From Spisula solida (taxonomy: Eukaryota > Mollusca > Bivalvia > Venerida > Mactridae), in contig OX365955.1 of the NCBI GenBank assembly GCA_947247005.1, forward strand, positions 4,846,001 through 4,910,000: 64,000 bases of DNA. Direction: 5' to 3'. Position 1 is the first letter of the stretch. Every line of letters starts with the position of its first letter. The notes under the pieces were generated by a model that was given only the letters and a program-made list of their open reading frames with translations, was not told where the DNA came from and did not search any database. Of this stretch, positions 19,161-32,641 are shown piece after piece. A program made the position numbers and the translations under genes.

Positions 19161-19759
19161 TGATCAGACAGTTAATGACGGAGTTATGGCTCTTTGTGGG
19201 AGACCTACGTCCAAAACCCTTCCTATTTTTAGTATGGATTAATCATATTGAGGAATCATATATTGTCATGTATTACAATGTCAGATAATGACCTTGACGA
19301 CTAGTCATTTATGTGGCATTCAATCTGTTCTCTTGCTGTTTTTACGTTGTTATAGTGATTTGTTCCTGTCTAGTATATTGTATAAACATGAATATACTAA
19401 CGTGTTGTGATCATTTTCCAGAACAAATCATAGACAATCCTTCAATGTTTGAAAATCTGGTGTTAGGAGTTCAAAATGATGACAAATGTGTATTTGTGTG
19501 TGTGTTTATAATGTTGATATTTACATATAATCTACAAGTGAGTGCAAAGGTAGCCTATCTGCTTCCATTATTTATACATGTACATAGGCTACTTTAGCTT
19601 TCACTCTTAGAAACTCTATTTTCTGTCCATGTTGCTAAATGTATATAGATGTAAATAAGGTAAACATAACAGTGCAATATGTTAATATATAGGATTCTTT
19701 CATTGTCTTTGCTGTATTTACAATTTTATTGGCTGTTTGTATGCTTTGATTTCTGATTG

Positions 19760-20065
19760 GCTAATTCTTCCAGATAATTTTCAGTGCTTGGATTTGATTG
19801 GCTGATGTAATAAACTGCTATCACCCGATTGGTTGATATGTTCAAAGCAAATTATTAACCAATCAGAATTATATTTTCCTGGGATTGGATTTGCTGGTAT
19901 ATTAAACTGCTTTCACCTGATTGGTTGATATGTTCAAAGCAAATTATTAACCAATCAGAATTATATTTTCCTGGGATTGGATTGGCTGGTATATAATAAA
20001 CTGCTTGAATCTGATTTGTTGATCTATATATTAAATGCAAATTATTAACCAATCAGAACATTTAT
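19760..20065. repeat. Tandem repeat of about 98 bp rich in CCAAT boxes
   Basis: Two near-identical units and partial third and fourth units: GATTGGTTGATATGTTCAAA, AATTATTAACCAATCAGAAT, TTCCTGGGATTGGATT. At least ten ATTGG/CCAAT pentamers on both strands within 300 bp. No gene start is adjacent. Confidence 0.85.
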
Positions 20066-20998
20066 GCTTTGCATTTAAAACTGACAATTGAGTAGGCTTT
20101 GTTTTTGCTTTATATATAAGAGGTTGTGGATAACAATGCATATGACTATATAAAATATATCATGACATGTCTTGTCTTGCCCTGGATTGGTTGGAATGAA
20201 AACTGCTTTTAACTTCTCTTAACTTTACAGATAATTCAGGCATAAGATCTTTGCTGTCCAACTCCCCTATATAGATTCATTTCATGTAGAATTTCATCTT
20301 AATTGTTTTGTTCTGTACTGCGGACCATTAGTGTATACGAAAGTTTCGATTTTTATTTTTGGACCATTTTGTTTTTCTTAAGATTTGTTCTCCATTTGTT
20401 GAAAACATTTTTAAAATATTTGTGTTTTTACTATGGATTTGTATTCTTTAAGAAAATCATTAGTGTATTGTTTTATTGGCTGGGTTCTCCTAATGGAAAT
20501 GGCCATAACCCGATTTCCCGCAGTAACTCGAGTATAAGTCTCCACTAAAATTGAGATTAAATTGGTTCAAATTGAATAGGAGATGAACCTTTAGGGTGAG
20601 TTATGGAAATTTTGTGTTAAAAACACTACCCCAAATGTTCATTTTGTGATACCAATTTTGAGTGCATTGAAATAATTTCATCAGAATGCTGAGTTTTAAC
20701 TCAAATTTCATGAGATTAAGGCTTGGTTTTTCATGCAGTGAATTTTGCAAGTACTTGGCGGGTGTCAGCATTACCAGTACTTGATCCAAAATATCTGCTG
20801 AGTGTTTAAGCTGCGGTCATAAAATTTTGTAGGAGAGTTATGGCCCTTTTTTCAGTGGGAACCTTGTTGTCATTTCCTTTTATCACATCAAGCTGATGTC
20901 CTACCCCTAGAATGTAATTCATTCTCACAAAAAATACCAATACGTAATGTTTAAGGTATTTAAATACTATCATTGTGTTGTTCTAGTATTGGGAATGC

Positions 20999-21028
20999 TT
21001 ACTATCTATCTATCTATCTATCTATCTG
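20999..21028. repeat. (ATCT)n microsatellite
   Basis: Seven tandem ATCT units. Confidence 0.97.
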
Positions 21029-21345
21029 GGCATACTGGCCAACTCCTCCCTTCAAGTCTTACTCATATATAAGGTCCTGTGTATCTTACCTGTTCCATAA
21101 AAAAGCATACTATCTTAAAATAAATATTCAATTATTATACTCTTATAACCACGCTTACCACTAATTATGCGTGTATCGATATTATTTAAGGACGAAAGTT
21201 ACAGTTTACAATATGTCATATCATTATGGTCAGTATAAGTACTGTATAAGTGGCGAAGTTAGCAACATGCAAATATTTGTGAATTTTGCAAATTTTACTG
21301 AAATTTTCATCTAGCATATCATGCTGCTGAGTTGTATATAACTCA

Positions 21346-21606
21346 GGGATGTCAATATTCCTGATTCATCTGGAATTCTGGATTTATATATCCTAAAAGA
21401 GCTATGGCTTAGACCAAAACATAAGTTTAAGTTAGTGGATGAAAATATCTCAAGAAATGGCGAAGTTGTGGTCAGTTTATTCTGCTCTTAAGGATTTTAT
21501 TCAATATAAACTGAGTTAATATTGAAACAATGTGATTGAAGGCCTCTTGTTTGGCAAAACTTATTGTCTGCATATGATTTTCAGGAATTTTAATTTGACA
21601 CCCCTA
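21346..21606. mobile_element. hAT-like MITE, copy 2
   Basis: Ends CAGGGATGTCAATATTCCTG and CAGGAATTTTAATTTGACACCCCT are imperfect inverted repeats; body matches 14339-14607. Confidence 0.78.
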
Positions 21607-22050
21607 AGAACTGCAAAATCGTTAATATTTCTGTATGCCAAATGTCTGAAATTCTGAATTCACTCATTTTTGACCCACAGAAAATATCCACTGATACAGT
21701 AGATTTTTAAAGTATTAATTTATCGTTTTTCAGTAAACTAATACAGCTTGTGTATTATACAGATTTAGCGTATTGTATTGTATGTTATTCATTTATCTAA
21801 TTTTAACTATTTGCTACAATTCAGACAATATTGTACTGATAACACCATAGCTTAGTAGCCTTACAAAATCTTTGTGAATAAAACCACCTTAAATAAACAC
21901 TGGTCCCTTCCTGTCCCTTTGTGATACCTGTTATCTTATACAATATTGTAATTTGTCTTAATATGAGTTTTTACCTTATATTGTAAAATTATACACAAAA
22001 ATGTACTCGATTAGAAACTAAGACACTTAATATTCATTTGGTTTATTATC

Positions 22051-22302
22051 AGGGGTCCAATAATTCCGAAAATCTGCACTAGGAAGAATGAACTTTTCTG
22101 CAGAAAATAAAAGTAATTTGATGAAATAAATCACAAAGTTTTAACAAACTTATGGTCATTTAAAGTTTTTAAAGCTGAATTTAACAATAGAACAATGTTT
22201 GAAACAGTGATTTGATGTAGGGATGTGTGCAAATTGCACTAGAAACAGACTTGCCTCTAATTTTCAGGATTGGGTATTATGTCTTAGTAGGACCCCTGAT
22301 TT
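22051..22302. mobile_element. hAT-like dispersed element, copy 2
   Basis: Bounded by CAGGGGTCCAAT and AGGACCCCTG, inverted ends. Body matches 17085-17312. Confidence 0.75.
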
Positions 22303-22354
22303 TGTAAACCTTTGTTTCCAAGCCCTGATATAAGTGTTATGTACGTCTCAAGTT

Positions 22355-22445
22355 GTTGATAACGGCCCCTGGCTGCCAGTAACAGCCCCTGGCTGCCAGT
22401 AACAGCCCCTGTGTGCCGGTAACATCCCCTGTGTTATAGACCCTT
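22355..22445. repeat. Short 21-bp tandem repeat, four units
   Basis: CCCCTGGCTGCCAGTAACAG repeated with drift to CCCCTGTGTGCCGGTAACAT. Confidence 0.9.
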
Positions 22446-22449
22446 GGTT

Positions 22450-24480
22450 ATGTATATTAACTAGTAAAATTTCACTGTTATCATTAGCCATAGACCCTGA
22501 TTGGGGCCACAACAGCCCCTCACAGCCCTTATCACATTCATCTTGTTTGCCATTCTATACATTATTGATGATCATTACCAGTGAAAATATACCTTCTGTC
22601 TCAATATAGTGAATAAACGATTCCAAGATTCGCTCAAAACCAATACTACATGCATAATGAATTGATAACGTCAACAAAAATTAACAAAAACAAAGTATAA
22701 CCAATTCTCTTATTCATGTACAATGTGCATTCATTAAGATATTAATCAAATGACATTAATGTTTTTATATCACCGGTTATAGATAATGTTTATTTAGGTA
22801 AAATCATCTCCCTTTACTTAATTAATTACCTCCCTTTGCATGATGAAGAAACTGGCCCCAGTCACAAAATGACTGAAGTCTGAATTTTGATCTCATTTTC
22901 AAACTTATCATCAAGCTTGACTTAAAACATTTAATACATAGTTTAATAATAGTATAGGTTAAATCCAATATTCAAGTTTTATATTGATAACAATTTTAGG
23001 AGTTGTTTTCGTAATCTCACGCCCTGTCTACCATCAAAACAGTTAAAATAATTATACACGTTTATAAGCTTTTATCTTTTTGGTTTGAAATAATATCGCT
23101 TTGATCGACATAAAAACAATATTAAAAGTTTTGATTGATAACAAGTTTGAAAGTTTTATCGTGATCTCAAGCAGGGCTTTTTTTTCAAGAGTAGGGGAAG
23201 GGGCCTTTTCTTTGAATTTGGGGATAACTCATAATGTTTGCAAAAGGGGAAGAAAAAACTGGATGTAAATTGGATTTTAGGGGAAAACTGCATGATTTTA
23301 AAGAATTTTCCCGAGGGGAAGACACGTGTAAACCGCCTCTACTATAGAAGGAAAAAAGCCGTGTCAAACCCCCTCTACCATCACAAGTTTACCGTAATGG
23401 GGTACTGGTGCATTTATCTTTTGGTTTATTATAAAGTGATGTCATTATGATTGATATTACTTGCAACATATTACGTAGGTGTCAGAACAAAATATAAAAG
23501 GTAATATTTTATAATTTATCAGTTGAAATCTCAGAGTTGGTGTGTGTATCATCTTGTTTAAACATGCATTAGGATATAGATTTATGAAAACATTTGATTA
23601 ATGTACCTTTCAGTGACACCCAATGTACACACACGTACTGAGAGATGGTGGCAGTTTAAATCTAAATGACAATTTATCTAAGTTTTTTTATTAAATTGTT
23701 TAAAGTAATGATATAGTGGTTTCATTGCTGGGGATGATTAAGAAAAATGGTGTTTGGGAGACTTAAGAGATTATTTTTTAACTAAATTTTATCACTGTAA
23801 TATGTTTTAAGGTTCGCTATCTTGTTTTTGCAACATGTTTTTTTTGCGAATATCATTATAGTTATTTTGTAGGGTTTGAATTTGGAAGATTATAAAAGAA
23901 GCATTAATTTTGTAAATACATTTTATAGTTGGTTTTACTTGACTGATCAAATATTTTCACAAGATTGTTAAATATTAAACAAATACAACGTACTAGCATG
24001 TTGGCGTTCTAAGTATTCTTTTTATGTTGGTGGTATTTTAGCTCCGTGATTTTCAATAATTTGCAGTGATATTCAGTAAACACTAATATTTATGTCTCCG
24101 TTGCTCGTATTTTAACGAAACTTCAAATGAATACTTGGTACCAAGCAAAGTTGCCCATATTGTCAGGATTTTTAGGTTGGGTGCTTTTTGCTAGAGTTAT
24201 GGTTCTTTGTGGAAGACATTGATTTTTGTGTTCAAAACCCTTCTAGAGCTTTTTGATTCACTTATTCAAAATTGAACTTATTTAAAGCAGTGTTAGTTAT
24301 AGAAATATCGTAGTTTATGTTTAGTCGAATCAATCGTTCTGACAATTATTTATCTGAATGTATCAGTTAATGCTTTAAACTATGATGCAATAAGTTTACC
24401 ATGTATATGTTGTGTTTGCAGTTTTTTAGCCTTTGTATGCATTATTATGTTTAGCTCATCATTATTTATTTATCAGATAC
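22450..24480. other. Intergenic DNA, no gene recognised
   Basis: AT-rich. 24090-24245 resembles parts of 16765-16990 and 18830-19210 (ACTTCAAATGAATACT, GTTATGGTTCTTTGTGG), an old dispersed repeat. Nothing else seen. Confidence 0.55.
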
Positions 24481-24488
24481 ACATGAGT

Positions 24489-25530
24489 GCACATGTGGAT
24501 AAATAATATAACAACATGAAACTAGTGCCTTTGTTATTATTTGAACGTTGCGGTCATGGTTCAGTGAAAAGTGTGCTGGATTTGGCAAATTGCAACCCAG
24601 CAGTCATACCCTTCCAAGATAATTTGACATCAATGTTGAATTTCCTCCACATGTGATCAGAAGAAGTTGCTCTAGAGAAAAGGTAAGTTAATACTGGTTT
24701 GAATGCAATCCAGGAAAATGGGATCGGTGAATGGGCAGTCGTATTTAACTGAAATATTGTTGATAAACAATGTTAAACACAAATAAACAAACAAACCAGG
24801 AATGAATGCTACAGACCGCAAGTAAATAATACACTGCACATGTGGATAAATAATATAACAACATGAAACTAGTGCCTTTGTTATTATTTGAACGTTGCGG
24901 TCATGGTTCAGTGAAAAGTGTGCTGGATTTGGCAAATTGCAACCCAGCAGTCATACCCTTCCAAGATAATTTGACATCAATGTTGAATTTCCTCCACATG
25001 TGATCAGAAGAAGTTGCTCTAGAGAAAAGGTAAGTTAATACTGGTTTGAATGCAATCCAGGAAAATGGGATCGGTGAATGGGCAGTCGTATTTAACTGAA
25101 ATATTGTTGATAAACAATGTTAAACACAAATAAACAAACAAACCAGGAATGAATGCTACAGACCGCAAGTAAATAATACACTGCACATGTGGATAAACAA
25201 TATAACAACATGAAACTAGTGCCTTTGTTATTATTTGAACGTTGCGGTCATGGTTCAGTGAAAAGTGTGCTGGATTTGGCAAATTGCAACCCAGCAGTCA
25301 TACCCTTCCAAGATAATTTGACATCAATGTTGAATTTCCTCCACATGTGATCAGAAGAAGTTGCTCTAGAGAAAAGGTAAGTTATTACTGGTTTGAATGC
25401 AATCCAGGAAAATGGGATCGGTGAATGGGCAGTCGTATTTAACTGAAATATTGTTGATAAACAATGTTAAACACAAATAAACAAACAAACAAACCAGGAA
25501 TGAATGCTACAGACTGCAAGTAAATAATAC
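24489..25530. repeat. Three tandem copies of a 347-bp SINE-like unit
   Basis: Period 347 bp (GCACATGTGGATAAA at 24489, 24836, 25183); copies differ at only a few bases, so the triplication is recent. The unit has a degenerate tRNA-like head (GGTTCAGTGAAAAGTGTGCTGG ... CAACCCAGCAGTC region) and the tail TAAACAATGTTAAACACAAA followed by (TAAA/CAAA)n. A diverged relative lies at 30200-30475. Confidence 0.93.
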
Positions 25531-26585
25531 ACTGTAACACATGAACTAGGAATACACTGTAACACATGAACTAGGAATACATTGTAACACATGAACTAGG
25601 AATATATTGTAACACATGAACTAGGAATACACTGTAACACATGAACTAGGAATACACTGTAACACATGAACTTGGAATACACTAACACATAAACTAGAAA
25701 TACACTGTAACATTATAAACTAGGAATACACTGAAACACATGAACTAGGAATACACTGAGACACCTAAATTGGGAATACACTGTAACACATGAACTAGGA
25801 ATACACGGAGACACATGAACTAGGAATACACTGTAACACATGAAATAGGAATATACTGTAACACATGAAATAGGAATACACTGAAACACATGAACTAGAA
25901 ATACACTGAAACACATGAACTAGGAATACACTGAAACACATGAACTAGGAATACACTGTAACACATAAACTAGGAATAAACTGTAACACATAGACTAGGA
26001 ATATACTGTAACACATGAACTAGGAATCAGTGAAACATGTGAACTAGGAATACACTGTAACACATAAACTAGGAATAAACTGTAACACATAGACTAGGAA
26101 TACACTGATACACATGAACTAGGAATACACTGTAACACATAAACTAGGAATAAACTGTAACACATATACTAGGAATATACTGTAACACATGAACTAGGAA
26201 TCAGTGAAACATGTGAACTAGGAATACACTGTAACACATAAACTAGGAATAAACTGTAACACATAGACTTGGAATACACTGAAACACATGAACTAGGAAT
26301 ACACTGAAACACATGAACTAGGAATACACGGAGACACCTAAATTGGGAATACACTATAACACATGAACTAGGAATACACTGTAACACATGAACTAGGAAT
26401 ACACGGAGACACATGAACTAGGAATACACTGTAACACATGAAATAGGAATATACTGTAACACATGAAATAGGAATACACTGTAACACATGAACTAGGAAT
26501 ACACTGTAACACATAAACTAGGAATACGCTGTAACATATAAACTAGGAATACACTGTAACAAATGAAATATGAATACACTGTAAC
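25529..26585. repeat. 25-bp minisatellite, about 42 units
   Basis: Tandem ACTGTAACACATGAACTAGG plus AATAC, with variants AAACACATG, GAGACACATG, ATGAAATAGG. A larger block around AATCAGTGAAACATGTGAAC recurs near 26020 and 26200. It begins exactly where the SINE triplicate ends. Confidence 0.97.
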
Positions 26586-26588
26586 ATT

Positions 26589-26836
26589 ACCGAGTCCAAT
26601 CGTTCACTACATTTGGCGCGAATGTTCTCGGAAACTATGATGAATATATACAAACTGAGATAATGATATGAAAAAGGAATTATTGGAGATCATCATCGGC
26701 CATATCTTCATTTCGTAGGGGTTAAATTGAAAAATTGACAATCGATTTTCTTACCTTGGTCAGTGTTTTAACCGGTAAATTGCCGTCTCATCGTGCGTTA
26801 TGAGCCGTCTACCCGTAGTGAACGATTGGACTCGGT
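26589..26836. mobile_element. MITE with 22-bp perfect terminal inverted repeats
   Basis: Left end 26589-26610 (ACCGAGTCCAATCGTTCACT...) and right end 26815-26836 are exact reverse complements. Flanks contain AACAT on both sides, and the right flank AACATGTGGCTAG resembles the 25-bp satellite unit, so it probably inserted into the last satellite repeats. 248 bp, no reading frame. Confidence 0.85.
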
Positions 26837-28175
26837 GAACATGTGGCTAGAATTTTCGTCGGCGAGCTACTTAACTGCATTGTTTAGTCGAGAGCATTCG
26901 ACCTGTCACTAATTAATCCTCGTGTGTTTTCGTTATTGTACCGTAAGATTGTTTTGACTAGTTAAAATAACAACTCTGATTTGACAACGGATAAACACGG
27001 ATATTCAAGGACTACAGGTCGAATGTTCTCGCCTATAAATGTAGTCGTGCATACATATATAAATTATAAATGCATTGTACGCAACAAATGTATCCATTTA
27101 CATCATGAATATCGGATATTATCTTTGAGATGGATCGAGCATGAACAAAAGATCAACCCCCTGACGACAGTTATCTGACCGGACATGAAACAATGAACTA
27201 CAGTATATTTATCAATTATTGATGAGTAATATGTATCATAAATGAACTATATGCCTATTACTAGAATTTTCTTCTATTGTTTTCCTGATCAAGACCATGT
27301 CCGTTTTTTCCTTCAGTTTTGATGAGGTGGTGACCGGGCATCTTCCCACAGCTTTGTCTCGACGGACGTGTCTGTGGGCCAAACTTTCCAGATCACGAAT
27401 TAAAAGATCCACAATTCATTCTTCAACATACATGATTTGGCTCAACCATTTTCGTAACCTACGAATTTAGCACCTCGTAAAATTACATTTAAACCCAATC
27501 CCACGATTTGGATAAACAAAACAAATGTATACATATGTAGGTTAGCAATATGTAGAAAAAAAGACACTGAGAAAACCGGAACTCTGTCAAAACCGATCAA
27601 ACTATTTATTGCATTATTTGTAAACATCGAGTTATCCTAGGTGGTCAATAAAGGTGCTAAAATAAGGTGAACAAAACCATCAAAAAGATAATGAAAAAAC
27701 GGATAGGGAAGGCAGCACTCAACAGAAACAACTGAGCACGAGAGGTACAAACGGGAACAAACAAAAAAAGAAAAAAGTCACAGACCACAAGCTTATGTCA
27801 AAATGCCAAACACAAATCTGGACAAGAAAATGAAATTGAAATTAACAACCACAAAATCCTAATTTCAGGTGTCCTAAAGTCCTAAAAGCTCACATGCTGC
27901 GCCTTCGTACAGATACAACGTGAAATCACCGACCACGCTTTACGTAACTAATGCAGGGATTTTAACGATGTTTGTAAAAGATTAATTATTTATGGTTATT
28001 AAAGTTTTGAAATACCGATTCATATCAAAGTACAAGATATCACGTAGTGAAATCAGTGAATATAAATATGGACATTCGGTGGTGGAATAGAGGAATGTAG
28101 ATGAATTCATTGTTGAATGTATTTGATATCGATGGCCATTGAAGTTTACTTTTTAAACTCACATATTTTAATAAG
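26837..28175. other. Intergenic DNA, no gene recognised
   Basis: Short frames only, without homology or splice context. 27640-27860 is A-rich and purine-biased, perhaps an old retroposon tail. Confidence 0.5.
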
Positions 28176-28176
28176 A

Positions 28177-28505
28177 CCGTGGCAGAGTGGTTAGGGCGTC
28201 CGCCTAGGAAGCGGGAGATTGAAGATTCGAATCCCGACGGAAGCTGGGTTAGAACAGGATTCGGTCGGTTGGTTAGCCGCCAGCTATTTAAAGAATGGTT
28301 ACCGTAGGCCCATCTCTGCCAGGCGCCCGGCAATAAGAGAAGGGATTCGGGAGGTACTGTGCACACGAACTAAAGGTGTCTCATAAGTCAAATCGGCTGG
28401 CCCTTTCATAAACAAAAACTTTACCTTTCCTTAGGTAGGTTCCAATGTCCAGGGGAAGTTCAAATGTCAAAGGGTGGTTGAACGGCTGAAAGCAGCCCTC
28501 AAAAA
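28177..28505 (+). mobile_element. tRNA-derived SINE
   Basis: Head ACCGTGGCAGAGTGGTTAGG (A box) and GATTCGAATCCCGACGG (B box), followed by about 250 bp of body ending near GCTGAAAGCAGCCCTCAAAA. The tail resembles that of the SINEs at 57519 and 40240. The head is not followed by a proper acceptor stem, so it is not called a tRNA gene. Confidence 0.8.
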
Positions 28506-29283
28506 TTGGTTACCTTTTTCTTAAGCTTATTGTCTGACGTAGCTAGGTCAGACTATTGGGAGTGGCGGTGATGAGTTTTAAAGCACAGCATGTTATGTAT
28601 GCAGAATGCAGTATCGATCTCGTTTTGCAATGAACAACTAATGACTGACAAATGTAGGTGGAAACTTGATACATACTATATACACTGCCTGCATTTGTGT
28701 ATCAGCTTAATTAGTACCCACCCAGTATCAGGTCCCAAGTTCAAATATAGGATTGAAACGAATGCACAAACAGTGATCTCCGGTTACATCAGTTCGGCTT
28801 ACTAAATTACATAGAACGTTTTCAGAAAATTTATTACATAAGTCAGTAGTCAAACCTTATCCTATTTGATATAATTGCTACTTAACGTATTTGTGGTAAA
28901 TAAGCAAATAAGCTATGTAACATAAGAACCCTTCCTCAAAATTTGATTTATAAATAAGATCGTGCATTTACGTATTATTTGCACTAACGTCAGAATTACT
29001 TTAAATGTGTTATGGTCGACTGTACCCGTAGTTCAAACGTTTATCAAATGATTAAATGTGACGCACAGTCTTGGATCGATAGCTTGTGGATATACCGTAC
29101 GATATAAACAGCGACAAGCCTGTGGCCTTTCAGTTGTCTACCCATAAATCCGATATTAACAGTGTTAAAATATCCTGGACCTGGGTTATTTAAAGTAACC
29201 GCAACGTGACAACATTTAGGACAAACCATAGTTTAACCATCACTGTATCATTGAATTGCATTTCTGACTGGTACATCGCTACT

Positions 29284-29684
29284 ATGATTTCCATGTTGTG
29301 TTTACAGGGGACATTAATAGTTGCTGTAGTTATTTTAATATCGGCATTATTAATAAATTATTTATTTTTTACAAGTCGGAAGAAGAACTTAAAGGGACCG
29401 GTTGGGATCCCTTTCATAGGGATTTTGTCTCAATTAGGGAACTTTAATGTAATCCACAAAACGCTGACTGCCATAGGAAAGCGGTATGGTCGATCGTTTC
29501 ATTTTAAAGTTTTAGGAAAGAAAGTGGTTGTATTACGTACCGCGAGCGTTGTGGAACAAGCGTTCAAGGATGATAGGCTAACGGGTAGAAAAGAAACGTT
29601 TTTTCAGCGTTACATCTTCAATGGCAAAGGATTCGCTTTTGCAAACTATGAGAACTATGTGCAAGAGTTGCGGGAGATATTTCA
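29284..29684 (+). CDS. Cytochrome P450 N-terminal exon with ER anchor (isoform/copy 1, exon 1)
   Basis: From ATG 29284 (a second ATG lies at 29293) to the donor TTTCA|GTGAGT, 401 nt, ending in phase 2. The membrane segment LIVAVVILISALLINYLFF is followed by the basic stop-transfer TSRKKN and a shortened proline hinge KGPVGIPFIG, the layout of microsomal CYP2-clan P450s. FFQRYIFNGKGFAFANYENY matches the A/B-C region and is homologous to FFQQYVFQNKGFSF in exon 47044-47628. The C-helix W-X3-R motif is degraded (YVQELR). TTGTGTTTACAG at 29296-29307 could also be an acceptor, so the start is uncertain. Confidence 0.85.
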
Positions 29685-30199
29685 GTGAGTAATTTTACGT
29701 TTTTATTCATGGTTTCATCATTGTTGTGAATTCTAACACCACCGAACGGGTACTTTCTCCTTCATGATAGTGTAATGTGCATACAACGTTACGTAACGAC
29801 CGTGTTACGAAGTTTCATTAGTTGTAGAAATCGAATAATCAGGTCATTCACTTGTTTACATTACATAGTGTACTTAAAAATTGCAATTTTTCTTATTAAT
29901 TTCTTATTTTTATAGATATAATGTGTATTAGTATGGAGCTTACGGTGAATAACGCATTGGGTTTCTCTGCCTTTTTCTCCCGATTAATATTTTTAAAACA
30001 ATATGAATACAATGTTACGATCTTGCAATGTTTGTACACAAGTGACAGACCTGAGTACACGGACTGTATATGATGAATGAGAAGGACCGGGTAATGTCAT
30101 TTCCGGGTTCGATTTCTGACAGAGCGGCAGATTATGCTTGTAATTCAGAATGTATTTCCAGTTTTCACACATGTCACCAGTCGCATGCGGAAGAGTAAG

Positions 30200-30475
30200 T
30201 TTGTATTGGTTAACAATAAATTAACAAGGAAAGCTGGCTGCCTGAGCTGATTTACGTGTATGACTGAAAAACAAAAATCATCACTGTTCAATGTTGATTT
30301 TCATCCACATGTGGAGAAGTTGTGAGTGCCTTGTGGAAGTGTTAGTAAGTAATCGTTGGAATACAGCGCATAAAAACTGGTTAGGTGAATCAGTCGCTGT
30401 ATCTAATTGGATCAAGTTTTTTTAGAAACGGCGCCAAAGGTGAATAAATAAACAAACAAACAATCAAAACCGCAT
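30200..30475 (+). mobile_element. Diverged SINE
   Basis: CAATGTTGATTTTCATCCAC and the tail CAGTCGCTGTATCTAATTGG ... AATAAATAAACAAACAAAC match parts of the 347-bp unit at 24489-25530. Lies in the first intron of P450 copy 1. Confidence 0.65.
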
Positions 30476-31177
30476 AAACGTAATGAAAATAAAGTGGTGT
30501 GACGGGTACCTTGCAGTAAAGCCTATATAGATGTGTTGGGAAGTAAATATGTTCATAGAGTAGATGCATCATAGTGCTGAATTGGTTTCATAAATCAACA
30601 ATTATTTTTACTTTACCCATTTACTTTCAAAGTGACTTATATTCATCACTCAGTACTATGGCGTACTATTAGGGTCAAAACTCCTCGTTATTTACTAGGT
30701 ACAGCAGAAGTATACAAATTCCGTTTCTACTTTAAATAACTGCTGACATTTTAATAGTACTTTCATCATTATTTAAATCAGGTAGTTTCGAAACTGTAAT
30801 TTAATTCATTAAGAAAAATTTGATTTCCCAAACACTAGATTGTCAGACCCGATGTCTAAACATGTTACTAGTGGTAATGGCTTCCAGTAATGACTGACAC
30901 ATTTGTATGGTGATTTTGATTCAATATTCATTGAACTTTACAGAAAGGCGTTTGGACAGTAAACCATTGACATCAGGTTTCTAACCGGTTCTTATTTTAC
31001 TATATTGATCTCATTACATTTGTATAATTATTCCATGCTATTTTTCACATCAGTGAGACCTAATTAACAAGTTTTTGAAACTGGTGGTCTGAACTCGTAT
31101 TTCGAATAATGTATCGTTTCTAATAACCAATTTCCATTAGACGCTTCTGAAAACAAACCTACCTGATTATATGCCAA

Positions 31178-31192
31178 GGGGGGGGGGGGGGG
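31178..31192. repeat. Poly-G tract
   Basis: Run of about 14 G followed by AGAGAG; the only long G run in the window. Confidence 0.9.
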
Positions 31193-32181
31193 AGAGATCG
31201 TCGTTCATGTAGGTTCATGATCAGAATGTTGAGGATAGTAATTACAAATATGATAAAATGTAATATGAAGTTAGCTAATCAAACATAATCTGTGCTTGCT
31301 GTCTTTGGATGCAATTTATAGTGAGAATAATAAACGAATTCCACATTTGTACCAAAGACGGACATTCTAACTTCAATGATAATGGATCATACGAAAAGAA
31401 AAAAAGTATAATATCAATTTATTTATGTAGAATCAAGCCTTTTACATTGGTCAGTAAATTGATACTATATACTAGTAAGTGAATATTTCCGCGGGTCTAA
31501 AAGTTAGCGACCTTTTATTTTCAGACATTTGGCGTGGGGGAATTTTAGCGATTTTTGAAATTTATTTGTAGAGCAAAATTACGCGAGATGAAATAATAGC
31601 AATTTTAGCAATTTAACCACTTATATAATAAGAAGTATATTCACTGGCCTATAACAAGTCTGAACATTTCGTCAGATTTAAATGTCAGTCTGATATTTGA
31701 TTGAATATTTTGGTTATTTTTTATATTTATTCAATGAGTTAACATTCCTTTCAAATGTAACACGACTAAATCTATTTTAATTTTCACTTCTATGGACATG
31801 GTTAAACTACTTTGAAAACAACTGTCATTCAAAATAGATTACAATTCGAATATTAAAATGAAATTAGTATAAGGCTCTCCTTGACGGAGTGACATATGTA
31901 TTGAAATAAAACATACCATGGGTGAGTGGTAATTAGGTAATTAAGCCTACTAATTGGCTAGCCACAATCTGACAAGGTGTGGAACACCGACGTCGCGGTT
32001 ACGCCAAAGTTTGGCATTCGCCTCAGTTGTACAATAGTACCTAAGTTTCTGTATTTGAGAAAATAATCAAATGAAATTCTGGGCTGGTATTCACGAAGCA
32101 CCTTACTAATACCTTAAATATTCTTAAATTCTTTATGTGTATCAGCTAAACTAGAGAATTCAGATTATTATTCTATATTCA

Positions 32182-32509
32182 GTGTAGCAATACCACGTGA
32201 CTTTTGGCAACAGGTCTAAGACGAAATGTGTCAACATTGGAAAACATAAATAGCCACTTTTCAGCAGTTTGACCGTTTTTTTTCCAGCATCCTGTGACGC
32301 CTACATTTTCCACGGTTTCACAGGGTGCTGGATAAAATGGCACACCTGCTGAAAAATATCTTTTATTTCATAGAAAGCACATAATTTTCTCCTTAGCGCG
32401 GCGTATAATTCATAGAAATCGATGAAGAAAAAAACTACTATTTTTATTTTCCAATGTTGACATGTTTCATCTTGAACATGTAGCCAAAAGTCACGTGGTA
32501 TTGCTACAC
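32182..32509. mobile_element. MITE with 27-bp perfect terminal inverted repeats
   Basis: Ends 32182-32208 (GTGTAGCAATACCACGTGAC...) and 32483-32509 are exact reverse complements. A second inner palindrome lies around CCAGCATCCTGTGA / TCACAGGGTGCTGG. A diverged relative of the right half lies at 44530-44680 (CTTAGCGTGGCGTA, GTCACGTGGTATTG). No reading frame. Confidence 0.9.
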
Positions 32510-32641
32510 GGTATATAGTTCGATAGATAATCACTTAAAGAAGCATGGATAGTTCTTCAATTTGTGGCAAATATGAGCGGCTTGTATTTTAACTTAAGGA
32601 TAAAAAGTTTTCCATCAAAGTTGCTTTGTGAATCTTTGTTG

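Noticed and set aside
19313..19597. 94-codon hydrophobic frame
   Set aside because: No recognised family, no splice context and base composition like its AT-rich surroundings.
24672..25282. Two identical 87-codon minus-strand frames
   Set aside because: Identical because they lie in tandem SINE copies, not because of a duplicated gene.
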